From assembly GCA_023701075.1 (NCBI GenBank), contig JAMPXQ010000001.1, forward strand, positions 1 to 23,953: a stretch of DNA of 23,953 bases, in the 5' to 3' direction. The position numbers and the translations under genes were made by a program. The notes beneath the pieces were generated by a model. It saw nothing but the letters and a program-made list of their open reading frames with translations, was not told the DNA's origin and searched no databases. Positions 7,933 through 13,607 of the stretch are shown in pieces. This DNA comes from Candidatus Woesearchaeota archaeon (lineage in GTDB: Archaea; Nanobdellota; Nanobdellia; Woesearchaeales; GW2011-AR15). Positions within the stretch are counted from its first letter, which is position 1; each line of letters starts with the position of its first letter.

Positions 7933-8601
7933 TTAGTTTAGATAAGTTATATCCTGCAGGTCTGCGACATTTTGGCATATGCCTATCCTAGTTTTGCCTT
8001 GTCTTAAGACGTCTGAATTTTCAATCCTGTCGCTAAGCCTTTTTGTGCCAAGATCAGAATTGATTATTGCTCCTGGAATAAGGATGATCTCTTCTGTAGC
8101 GCCCCATGACTCAAAATTCTCTAGAATGCTATAGACGCATCTGTCCCCGAAAGTGCCCATGAAATAAGAACGGTTGAGGATCTTTTTTTGAAATGGTTTC
8201 TTATGGTTGTTTTCGATGCTTAATATCCATTCGATCTTCTGATATATCGGCTTAGTGAACCTATCAAGAAGCGCATCGAAATAGATTATCTCTATTGTAG
8301 GTAACTCGCCTATATTTTTATATAATGACTCCAGGTTATCCATATAGTTTGAGCCTATAGTTAGGAGCTCATCCGTCTTTGGAACCCTGCTTGTCCTTGC
8401 ACTGCAGGCAGGCATTTGTAAAAAATAAGGTGAGACTTGAGCAGGTACATTTCCAGCAGGAATTTTTTCAGTGAATTGGTATTCATACATGAAAGAAGGT
8501 CGCATATGTATTCCAAAAAGGATATCTGAACCTAATTGCCGAGATTTTACCAAGCTAATTAATTTATGATTATTAAAATGCAAGAGATCGCTAAGGCTCA
8601 T
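7933..8601 (-). CDS. Hypothetical protein, 222 aa
   Basis: I do not recognise the family. The reading frame stays open to 8721, but the first 40 residues of that version look like untranslated sequence. A TATA box (8621-8630) is centred 25 nt before the internal ATG at 8601, giving a leaderless start MSLSDLLHFNN. The protein is soluble-looking, with two cysteine-containing spots and a conserved-looking C-terminal half (GTFGDRCVYSILENFESWG, then ILIPGAIINSDLGTK) that could be a small nucleotide- or sugar-binding fold, which is speculation. It lies tail-to-tail with the PLP enzyme gene, 9 nt away, and downstream of another orphan on the same strand. Confidence 0.6.
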   Translation of the reverse strand: MSLSDLLHFNNHKLISLVKSRQLGSDILFGIHMRPSFMYEYQFTEKIPAGNVPAQVSPYFLQMPACSARTSRVPKTDELLTIGSNYMDNLESLYKNIGELPTIEIIYFDALLDRFTKPIYQKIEWILSIENNHKKPFQKKILNRSYFMGTFGDRCVYSILENFESWGATEEIILIPGAIINSDLGTKRLSDRIENSDVLRQGKTRIGICQNVADLQDITYLN

Positions 8602-8620
8602 CTGCACAGGTAATGAATGA

Positions 8621-8630
8621 TTATATTTAA
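8621..8630 (-). promoter_or_regulatory. TATA box deciding the start at 8601
   Basis: On the minus strand the sequence reads TTAAATATAA, about 25 nt before ATG 8601. It lies inside the longer open frame and is the main reason for preferring the shorter protein. Confidence 0.6.
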
Positions 8631-8734
8631 AGCTGATAAAAAAGCAAGTGTTAAGGAATGATATTCTGGATATATTATGAATATTGCTAGTAATGAATGA
8701 ACATGCAACTAATATAAACATGAAGATAGTATAA

Positions 8735-9304
8735 TTAGATTACCTGGATGGATATCTGCTTTGTCGGTTTTGAATAGGCGAATATGTAATCATTCTTGTC
8801 TCTCTTGAACCCATCATAATGCTTAAGGCATCTTTTCATGTCATCTGAACAATTTATGAACCTAAAAATATGATTAGTCCTTGGACCGGCCTGGATGCTT
8901 AAATCTTCAGCAATCTCTAGCCCTACTGTGATCATGGCATGGGCAAGCCCAAAATATTTTTTTGAGCTTGTTGCCCGATATTGCTCATTTAGGAAAAAAG
9001 AATACGCCCTTGGTGAGCCTAGTTGATCGTTGATATCGAAGTCTTGGGAATTCTGGCTGAAAGTCAGATGCACTGATCTCAAAGAATCTTCCAGGACCGG
9101 ACCGCAAAAATGAAAAAAGCCAATCTTTTCATCCTGATGATTAAGCATGAGATAATTCAAGGGGATTAAGTCCTGTACCTTTCGTTCATAAAAAAGAGTG
9201 AACCCATATCCGAGAACCAAGCTGGAGCTAGTCTCTGGACAAGCATACTTCCCTGCCATAGCTGCGATTTTCTTGTGCAGATCCATTGCAGGATGATGAA
9301 TCAT
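8735..9304 (-). CDS. Hypothetical protein, 189 aa (or 183 aa from 9286)
   Basis: Unrecognised family. The product has no signal peptide or membrane helix; the centre has alternating hydrophobic strands (LVLGYGFTLFYE, KIGFFHFCG, AMITVGLEIA), suggesting a mixed alpha/beta fold. Two starts are possible. A TATA-like element at 9308-9318 would put the transcript start near ATG 9286, making the protein leaderless and 183 aa. The TATA element at 9333-9341, shared with the divergent gene, would instead allow ATG 9304. Neither has a ribosome-binding site. It lies 133 nt upstream of a second orphan on the same strand that has its own promoter. Confidence 0.55.
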   Translation of the reverse strand: MIHHPAMDLHKKIAAMAGKYACPETSSSLVLGYGFTLFYERKVQDLIPLNYLMLNHQDEKIGFFHFCGPVLEDSLRSVHLTFSQNSQDFDINDQLGSPRAYSFFLNEQYRATSSKKYFGLAHAMITVGLEIAEDLSIQAGPRTNHIFRFINCSDDMKRCLKHYDGFKRDKNDYIFAYSKPTKQISIQVI

Positions 9305-9332
9305 GAGTAATATAAAAAGCTGATGAACAAAA

Positions 9333-9341
9333 ATTTATATA
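9333..9341. promoter_or_regulatory. Shared divergent TATA element
   Basis: TTTATATAC reads as a TATA box for the zinc-ribbon gene on the plus strand, and the overlapping reverse complement (TATATAAA) could serve the minus-strand gene at 9304. The two starts are only 70 nt apart. Confidence 0.5.
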
Positions 9342-9373
9342 CCTCATCCTATTTGGATGATTTAGGTGATATC

Positions 9374-9775
9374 ATGACTATAAAAATACCAGATTCAATG
9401 GATGAAGTAGTTTATTGGACGACAAGAAAGATAGGTGAAGGGCAGATAAAGGCCTGGGCATACAGGGAAGACTGCCCGGAGTGCGGAAAAGCGAAGATGG
9501 GGAAGCCGCAAGGGGAGAAAGGCAATGTCAAGATAAGGGCTACATATTATGAATGCCCTCTATGCAAGCATACGATAGATAAGAAACCATATGAAGACAG
9601 CCTGACTGCGCAGATAATGTATACCTGCCCTAAATGCAAGTTCAAAGGAGAGACAGAAGTGCCATACAAAAGAAAGAAGTATCAAGGAGTGGATTCGATA
9701 GTCTTTAGCTGCGGCAAGTGTGCTGAGAAGATTCCTATAACAAAGAAACTGAAAGGTATAGGAGAAAAAGACTGA
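9374..9775 (+). CDS. Small protein with four CxxC motifs (double zinc ribbon)
   Basis: The 133-aa product has CPEC (34-37), CPLC (61-64), CPKC (85-88) and CGKC (113-116), each spaced as half of a zinc-binding knuckle, so two zinc ribbons are likely. It is lysine-rich, which fits a nucleic-acid or ribosome-associated role, but the family is not one I can name. The start is ATG 9374: AGGTGAT (9364-9370) is just upstream, and the TATA at 9333-9341 would place the transcript start after the in-frame ATG at 9323. It has its own promoter and is followed by a T-tract, so it is probably monocistronic. Confidence 0.75.
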   Translation: MTIKIPDSMDEVVYWTTRKIGEGQIKAWAYREDCPECGKAKMGKPQGEKGNVKIRATYYECPLCKHTIDKKPYEDSLTAQIMYTCPKCKFKGETEVPYKRKKYQGVDSIVFSCGKCAEKIPITKKLKGIGEKD

Positions 9776-9778
9776 TTG

Positions 9779-9785
9779 TTTTTTT
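9779..9785 (+). terminator. T-tract terminator after the zinc-ribbon gene
   Basis: Seven T residues begin 3 nt after the stop codon and precede further AT-rich sequence. Confidence 0.5.
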
Positions 9786-9891
9786 ATATTTAGTTTGCCA
9801 GTTATATTTCATATATTGTTTTGGCGGAATAAATCTTTCTTTAAATAATTGATACATATACGATGGAAGGAAGATTTATCCTCTCCAAAAG

Positions 9892-9899
9892 ATTTAAAA
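9892..9899 (+). promoter_or_regulatory. TATA box of the DUF3467-TFE operon
   Basis: ATTTAAAA would start transcription near 9921, just before the AGGTG ribosome-binding site at 9927-9931. Confidence 0.55.
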
Positions 9900-9936
9900 A
9901 GCATGCCATGTTCTCTTTCCTGATTCAGGTGTGGGG

Positions 9937-10281
9937 ATGAAAGAGCGAAAAGTCAAGTTTGACATTGAAAACGGCAGCTCGTTTTTTGCTGACGAGATTG
10001 GGGTCATACATAACCCGCTTAGGATAATTCTTGATTTTAGGAGCATAACTCCTAGGGTTGATGTAAGGAACCAGGAATACCAGCCGCTTGTCCTTAGGCA
10101 TAACGTTGTCTTGATGGACCCGTTCATAGCCAAGCAGCTGCTGGATATGCTTTCACAGAACATAAAGAATTATGAAAAACAATTCGGGAAGATTGAAGAG
10201 CCAAAAGCTATAAAGAAGATGCAGAAGAAGACTACTAAGAAAAAAGAGCCTGAGGCTGAATCTCCTACTTATTTTGGATAG
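9937..10281 (+). CDS. DUF3467 family protein
   Basis: The 114-aa product fits DUF3467: a strand-rich front half with NPLRIILDF, a central VVLMDPFIAKQLLDML and the closing NIKNYEKQFGKIEE, followed by a disordered Lys-rich tail. The family is small and of unknown function, found in both bacteria and archaea. The start is ATG 9937, since AGGTG (9927-9931) sits 5 nt upstream; the GTG at 9931 would overlap that site. It is followed 29 nt later by the gene for transcription factor TFE on the same strand without a new TATA box, so the two are probably one operon. That pairing hints at a link to transcription but does not prove it. Confidence 0.8.
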   Translation: MKERKVKFDIENGSSFFADEIGVIHNPLRIILDFRSITPRVDVRNQEYQPLVLRHNVVLMDPFIAKQLLDMLSQNIKNYEKQFGKIEEPKAIKKMQKKTTKKKEPEAESPTYFG

Positions 10282-10310
10282 GAAAACCCATTGAGATGGT
10301 GATGAGGGGC

Positions 10311-10808
10311 ATGAAACTGACAAAAAAGACAATATCTGAAGTAATATCCCAAGCAGTTGGAATAGAAGCTGTTGATGTAGCGCTGTACCTTAGGGGCAAG
10401 ACTGATGTTTCTGAACTTATAGTGGCAGACGACATGAAGATAAGCATACAGGAAGCGAGATCGCTTCTCTATAAGCTTTATGAGAAGAACCTGGCGAAAT
10501 TCCAGAGGAAGAGAGACAAGCATAAAGGCTGGCATATAAGCCATTGGGATTTCCTGGAAGAGAACATATTGCCGATACAGAAAAAACTGCAGGAAGAGAA
10601 AAAAGAGCAGATTAAGCAGAGGATAGAAAGAGAACAGCAGAACATGTTCTACATCTGCACCCATGCATGCTCAAGAGTGGATTTCGAGAAGGCGATTGAG
10701 ATAAATTTCAAGTGTCCTGAATGCGGCGGACTGATGAACCCGCAGGACAACAAGAGGACAATCGAAGTCTTGAATGAGAAGCTCAAGGAGATTGAGAGTT
10801 CTGAATAA
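10311..10808 (+). CDS. tfe: Transcription factor E (TFE), alpha subunit
   Basis: TFE helps archaeal RNA polymerase open promoters, binding near the clamp, and is the homologue of TFIIE-alpha. The 165-aa product has the expected winged helix (about 15-80, with SLLYKLYEKNLAKFQRKRD and GWHISHW), a charged helical linker (85-112) and a C-terminal zinc ribbon with Cys116, Cys120, Cys135 and Cys138 (FYICTHAC, then FKCPECGG). The start is ATG 10311: GGTGATG at 10298-10304 lies 6 nt upstream, whereas the in-frame ATGs at 10296 and 10302 overlap or precede it. It lies downstream of the DUF3467 gene in one operon. Length and domain order are normal for archaeal TFE. Confidence 0.92.
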   Translation: MKLTKKTISEVISQAVGIEAVDVALYLRGKTDVSELIVADDMKISIQEARSLLYKLYEKNLAKFQRKRDKHKGWHISHWDFLEENILPIQKKLQEEKKEQIKQRIEREQQNMFYICTHACSRVDFEKAIEINFKCPECGGLMNPQDNKRTIEVLNEKLKEIESSE

Positions 10809-10863
10809 GGCGATTAGAATAACTATTTTTTAATATTTTATTTGGTGGCATCTGTTAAACACA

Positions 10864-10873
10864 ATATTTAAAA
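10864..10873 (+). promoter_or_regulatory. TATA box of the DoxX gene
   Basis: ATATTTAAAA is followed by the ribosome-binding site GGTGAT at 10897-10902, 5 nt before ATG 10908. The predicted transcript starts near 10894. Confidence 0.6.
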
Positions 10874-10907
10874 AGGATCCACCTTAACTTAACATGGGTG
10901 ATTACAT

Positions 10908-11339
10908 ATGGAATGTCCATGGAATTCATTATGCGAAAGATATAAGATGTATGCTCCTTTGGTATTAAGGATTGTAGTAGGGATAGTGTTTGCTGTCCAC
11001 GGCTACCAGAAATTCACAACTGGAATCACTGGTATCAGCGGCTTTTTCGGAAATATAGGAATACCATTTCCGACAATCATGGCAGCTATAGTGATATTTG
11101 TAGAGCTGGTAGGTGGAATCGCGCTCATATTAGGTCTAGGTGTAAGATATTTCGGGCTGCTGCTGGCAATAACAATGGCTGTTGCAGTATTGAAAGTGCA
11201 CTTTGCAAACGGGCTTACCGGCCAAGGCGGATATGAATTCGCATTGACGCTGTTTGCAGCATCTTTGTCATTGGCACTATCAGGAGCAGGACCATTGTCG
11301 CTTGACGATATGCTCTGCGGAAAGAAGAAGAAAAGATAA
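10908..11339 (+). CDS. DoxX family integral membrane protein
   Basis: The 143-aa product has four predicted membrane helices (about 15-32, 56-77, 81-97, 109-127), the DoxX topology. Family signatures visible are the first helix LVLRIVVGIVFAVHGYQKF, the GIPFP turn, and the third-helix segment with AVAVLKVHFANG. DoxX-type proteins are linked to quinone or thiol redox chemistry, but the activity of most members is unknown. The C-terminus is a cytoplasmic Lys-rich tail. GGTGAT precedes the ATG by 5 nt and a TATA box lies upstream, so it is transcribed on its own. Confidence 0.85.
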   Translation: MECPWNSLCERYKMYAPLVLRIVVGIVFAVHGYQKFTTGITGISGFFGNIGIPFPTIMAAIVIFVELVGGIALILGLGVRYFGLLLAITMAVAVLKVHFANGLTGQGGYEFALTLFAASLSLALSGAGPLSLDDMLCGKKKKR

Positions 11340-11448
11340 TTTCTTTATTTTTTGTTTATTGTTTTCAGAACTGCATATTGTTCTTAAGATATAAGGCATA
11401 TGCCTAAACTATTAATTAAGCATTGTCAGTATAAGCCAGGCTGTCATA

Positions 11449-11751
11449 TCAATAAACTTTTATTGACTTATCTAAATCTGCATATTCGTCTATCCCGCCT
11501 TCAAGATTCTCTGCATCAAATCCCTTGTTCCTTAGAAAAGCTGTGGCATATGCGCTCCTTCCGCCGCTATGGCAATAGACGACTATCTTCTTCTCTTTAG
11601 GCAGCTCATCTGCCCTATCCTGCAGCTCATTAATCGGTACATGCACTGAACCTTTTATTCTGGTGAAATCAACTTCCTGCTTTGTCCGGACATCTAATAG
11701 GAAAAAATCTGCCTTTTTTTCAATCATCTTCTTGAGTTCTGCGGCTTCCAT
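11449..11751 (-). CDS. Single-domain rhodanese-like sulfurtransferase
   Basis: The 100-aa product is a single rhodanese domain: LLDVRTKQEV (18-27), GSVHVPINEL (34-43) and the active-site loop CHSGGRS (60-66) with the sulfur-carrying Cys60, then LEGGIDEY (83-90). The six-residue loop points to a sulfurtransferase rather than a phosphatase relative. It would carry persulfide sulfur in the cytoplasm. The ATG is only 15 nt behind the 3' end of tRNA-Tyr on the same strand, with no TATA box or ribosome-binding site in the gap, only a run of nine T. It must be read through from the tRNA transcript or use a promoter inside the tRNA gene that I cannot see. Confidence 0.88.
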   Translation of the reverse strand: MEAAELKKMIEKKADFFLLDVRTKQEVDFTRIKGSVHVPINELQDRADELPKEKKIVVYCHSGGRSAYATAFLRNKGFDAENLEGGIDEYADLDKSIKVY

Positions 11752-11754
11752 GAG

Positions 11755-11763
11755 AAAAAAAAA
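11755..11763 (-). terminator. T9 tract behind tRNA-Tyr
   Basis: On the minus strand nine T residues start 3 nt after the tRNA discriminator base. It is a plausible tRNA terminator, yet it is also the only sequence before the rhodanese start. Confidence 0.5.
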
Positions 11764-11765
11764 CG

Positions 11766-11893
11766 TCCCCCCTCCCAGATTCGAACCGGGGACCTTTCGG
11801 TATCGGCTGACTTATTTTCATCCTCGGATACTCATCCACGTCAATAAGTGTTTTTAACTACAGCCGAACGCTCTACCGCTGAGCTAAGAGGGG
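11766..11893 (-). tRNA. tRNA-Tyr (anticodon GTA) with a 56-nt intron
   Basis: The minus strand folds into a complete tRNA. The acceptor strands are CCCCTCT and AGGGGGG with A73 and no encoded CCA; the D arm is GCTC/GAGC, the T arm CCCGG-TTCGAAT-CTGGG. The anticodon loop gives GTA for tyrosine, and C1-G72 is the archaeal TyrRS identity pair. An intron of 56 nt (11857-11802) after base 37 leaves exon 2 starting with A38; the anticodon stem is then TTCGG/CCGAA and the variable loop AGGTC, all standard. The intron can form an ACTTATT/AATAAGT helix and a GGAT-GAGT-ATCC hairpin. I could not draw a strict bulge-helix-bulge at these borders, so the exact splice sites are less certain than the tRNA identity. 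Confidence 0.92.
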
Positions 11894-11904
11894 ATGATGT
11901 TTTT

Positions 11905-11983
11905 GCGGCATTGACTACTGCTGCTCCCTGCTTTACACAGTGTAACGGATTCATAAAGGTGCTAACCCTTACCGCGTTACCGC
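11905..11983 (-). ncRNA. Possible structured leader or small RNA upstream of tRNA-Tyr
   Basis: The minus strand here starts GCGGTA and ends TGCCGC, which can pair to close a 79-nt element. Inside are two small hairpins: AAGG/CCTT and TTACA/TGTAA around a CTG loop. A second copy of GCGGTA at 11975-11970 gives an alternative closing helix. A TATA-like element (11989-11996) lies just upstream and none lies nearer the tRNA. No tRNA, SRP or box C/D pattern fits. It may be the processed leader of the tRNA transcript or an independent RNA. Confidence 0.3.
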
Positions 11984-11988
11984 TGAAG

Positions 11989-11996
11989 CTTTAAAT
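11989..11996 (-). promoter_or_regulatory. Likely TATA box of the tRNA-Tyr transcript
   Basis: ATTTAAAG on the minus strand is the nearest convincing TATA element upstream of tRNA-Tyr, about 100 nt from its 5' end. It predicts a leader of about 75 nt. Confidence 0.45.
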
Positions 11997-12104
11997 GGGA
12001 TAATATTGGAATGAAATTCTATATTGCTTTTAAATCTTGCTCTAATGCACGAGTTTTTTTAGGTTTTTCATGTTAAGTCTAAATCATGACGAATTTTAAA
12101 AAAA

Positions 12105-12112
12105 TATATAAA
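12105..12112 (+). promoter_or_regulatory. TATA box of the 26-aa membrane peptide gene
   Basis: TATATAAA, followed by CC, is centred 27 nt before ATG 12135, the leaderless spacing seen for other genes in the window. Confidence 0.65.
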
Positions 12113-12134
12113 CCGCGCCAACACAGAAGAGTAT

Positions 12135-12215
12135 ATGGATACAAAAGACCTTATCCCTATTGTCCTTATGGTTGTCGGCCTGATACTTCTGGCTGTTGGA
12201 ATCATGACCTGGTGA
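12135..12215 (+). CDS. Small single-helix membrane peptide, 26 aa
   Basis: ATG 12135 opens a 26-codon frame ending in TGA at 12213-12215. The peptide begins MDTKDLIPIV and is hydrophobic from residue 6 to the end (IVLMVVGLILLAVGIMTW), one membrane helix preceded by a charged cytoplasmic tip. A strong TATA box lies 27 nt before the ATG, so the gene is leaderless. Its stop codon directly abuts the stop codon of the VIT1-like transporter on the other strand. The promoter spacing and helix are direct observations; a role as a small subunit or modulator of a membrane protein is inference. No known peptide family is recognised. Confidence 0.65.
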   Translation: MDTKDLIPIVLMVVGLILLAVGIMTW

Positions 12216-13010
12216 TTATACACCTATTCCTTGGAGCAGGTATCCGACCAGATAAGCTGCTCCTGCAGCGATGCTTCCTACAAACAGCATCTCAAGCCCT
12301 GACCTCAGCCAATTCCTTCCTGTGACAAAAGTCCTAAGAGAACCTGCGACAAAAAGGGTTATCCCGGAAAGTATCATCGAAACAATGAACAGGTTGAAAT
12401 CAAACTGGATGAAAAGCGACAATACATATATCAACAAGGGTATGAATCCGGCTGTGATGAACGCAACAAACGTTGCAAGCGCACTCCAGATAGGTGTCTT
12501 ATCTTCTTCAGTAAGACCAAGTTCGTCAAGCATCATAGTATCTGTCCATACTTTCTTGTCTGATGTCACAATTTTAACAGCCCTTTCGAGATCTTTGCCC
12601 TTGAAACCCTTTTTAGAAAAGATATGTCTTATCTCTTCTTTCTCTCCTTCAGGATAATGCTCTATCTCCCATTCTTCTCTGGCTCTTTCCTGTTTTATAT
12701 ATTCAAGCTCAGATTTAGTGCCTAGATAATTTCCTATAGCCATAGATAAGCCATCTCCAATAAGGTTGGCAAATCCCAATATCAAGACGATGGAATGAGC
12801 AAGATTTGCACCTTGTACACCCGAGACGACAGCAAATGTGGTCACAGTGCCATCCAAAGCACCATAGACCATATCTCCGACATATTTACCGCTAGCTTTC
12901 GTATGCTCTTCAGTTGCTATTGCATGCACAGTATGGGCCTTTTTTGTGGCCTCGATATCCTTATTCTTAAAAGCCCTTTGGGCACTCTCTACTCTAGTCA
13001 TGGTTTTCAT
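12216..13010 (-). CDS. VIT1/CCC1 family divalent metal transporter
   Basis: The 264-aa product belongs to the vacuolar iron transporter family, which moves Fe2+ or Mn2+ out of the cytoplasm. Helix 1 begins VYGALDGTVTTFAVVSGV (about 48-65), the family signature, followed by helix 2 with GDGLSMAIGNYLGTKSELEY. A charged cytoplasmic region with many Glu residues (about 100-150) corresponds to the metal-binding domain, and three more helices fill 170-262. An N-terminal extension of about 40 residues is also present, rich in charged residues. An in-frame ATG at 13001 is an alternative start. A TATA element (13051-13061) and an inverted repeat lie in the divergent promoter region, consistent with metal-responsive control, which is inferred. 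Confidence 0.9.
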   Translation of the reverse strand: MKTMTRVESAQRAFKNKDIEATKKAHTVHAIATEEHTKASGKYVGDMVYGALDGTVTTFAVVSGVQGANLAHSIVLILGFANLIGDGLSMAIGNYLGTKSELEYIKQERAREEWEIEHYPEGEKEEIRHIFSKKGFKGKDLERAVKIVTSDKKVWTDTMMLDELGLTEEDKTPIWSALATFVAFITAGFIPLLIYVLSLFIQFDFNLFIVSMILSGITLFVAGSLRTFVTGRNWLRSGLEMLFVGSIAAGAAYLVGYLLQGIGV

Positions 13011-13050
13011 AAATAAATATCCACTATTTAATAATTTCCAATCTTGCGAA

Positions 13051-13061
13051 TTAATTTATAC
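13051..13061 (-). promoter_or_regulatory. TATA box of the VIT1-like gene
   Basis: The minus strand reads GTATAAATTAA, predicting transcription from about 13030 and a 20-nt leader. It overlaps the left edge of the TACTA inverted repeat at 13059-13073. Confidence 0.5.
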
Positions 13062-13073
13062 TACTTAATAGTA
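13059..13073. promoter_or_regulatory. Inverted repeat TACTA-N5-TAGTA (operator candidate)
   Basis: TACTA and TAGTA flank CTTAA between the divergent promoters of the VIT1-like transporter and the coiled-coil/Ada-like gene; the arms extend outward with A/T-rich sequence. The same architecture recurs at 17555-17575, so a dimeric repressor site is plausible. A metal-dependent regulator would fit the transporter. Confidence 0.5.
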
Positions 13074-13090
13074 GTCAAAAAAACACAACA

Positions 13091-13100
13091 TTTATATATA
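13091..13100 (+). promoter_or_regulatory. TATA box of the 13130 gene
   Basis: TTTATATATA in the context AACATTTATATA, followed by ribosome-binding site GGTGAT at 13121-13126, 3 nt before ATG 13130. Confidence 0.65.
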
Positions 13101-13129
13101 CTGCCTTCAACCATAATCTTGGTGATATT

Positions 13130-13507
13130 ATGGAAATGATGAAAATGATGCATGTAAAAGTGATGAGGGCATTCAAGAAAGTCAAGCAGGATGTTGTTGA
13201 TGTGAATGCAGGGCTTAGGATGCATCAGGATATGATAAAAAGACTGAGCGACAATGATAAGGCGCTCCTTGCAAGGCTTACAAGGCTTGAAGCAAGGATG
13301 AGCGAAAAGACACAGCAGACTAAGATAATCACAAGAAAAGTCACAGTTGCTGCAAAGAAGACATATGTCGGATCAAAATCATCGATGACACTCCATGTAG
13401 AGAGCTGCCCATTCGCAAAGAATGTGAAGAGGAGCAATAAGGCATTATTCAAATCAAAAGTAAGGCCATTCAGCATGGGATATAAGGCATGCAAGTGCCT
13501 CAAATAA
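13130..13507 (+). CDS. Coiled-coil protein with C-terminal Ada-like Cys/His motif
   Basis: The 125-aa product has a Met- and Lys-rich start, a probable coiled coil from about 10 to 62 (heptad Leu/Val/Ile spacing) and a compact C-terminal domain. That domain begins TYVGSKSSMTLHVESC and ends FSMGYKACKCLK; His89, Cys93, Cys121 and Cys123 are placed like the zinc ligands of Ada-type metal-binding domains that recognise DNA or sit at the ends of nucleases. I infer a small zinc-binding module; the family is not named. It is divergent from the VIT1-like transporter and shares the inverted-repeat region, with its own TATA box and GGTGAT site. A DNA-binding role is possible but unproven. Confidence 0.65.
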   Translation: MEMMKMMHVKVMRAFKKVKQDVVDVNAGLRMHQDMIKRLSDNDKALLARLTRLEARMSEKTQQTKIITRKVTVAAKKTYVGSKSSMTLHVESCPFAKNVKRSNKALFKSKVRPFSMGYKACKCLK

Positions 13508-13557
13508 TTATTTTTCTTGATTGCTATTTTTTATCTCTTGATACCGAGTAGATATAT

Positions 13558-13568
13558 TTTTATATAAA
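13558..13568 (+). promoter_or_regulatory. TATA box of the 13608 gene
   Basis: TTTTATATAAA predicts transcription from near 13588. A weak inverted repeat, AAGTA-gtaaca-TACTT (13581-13596), overlaps the predicted start site. Confidence 0.55.
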
Positions 13569-13607
13569 TTAATTATGCCCAAGTAGTAACATACTTGATG
13601 ACTGATT

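Noticed and set aside
7974..7983. Palindrome GGCATATGCC, also at 11395-11404
   Set aside because: One copy is inside a coding region and the other in a gap without a promoter; a ten-base palindrome twice in 24 kb can be chance.
8602..8721. N-terminal extension of the 7933 gene by 40 residues
   Set aside because: The TATA box at 8621-8630 lies inside it and gives a leaderless start at 8601; the extra residues have no protein-like pattern.
9863..9940. 25-codon frame ending in an ATGA overlap with the DUF3467 gene
   Set aside because: The overlap looked meaningful, but the frame has no ribosome-binding site, and a second TATA box at 9892-9899 lies inside it, so it is probably outside the operon transcript.
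11400..11600. 66-aa open frame on the plus strand
   Set aside because: It is antisense to the rhodanese gene and has no supporting signals.
11766..11801. Class II tRNA-Tyr with an ACC-GAAA-GGT variable arm
   Set aside because: It would need a T-T mismatch in the anticodon stem; the class I reading gives five perfect pairs and a normal variable loop.
11920..11928. GGGAGCAGC on the minus strand, resembling the SRP RNA helix 8 motif
   Set aside because: The matching 5' strand and GNRA-type tetraloop of SRP RNA are missing and the element is too short.
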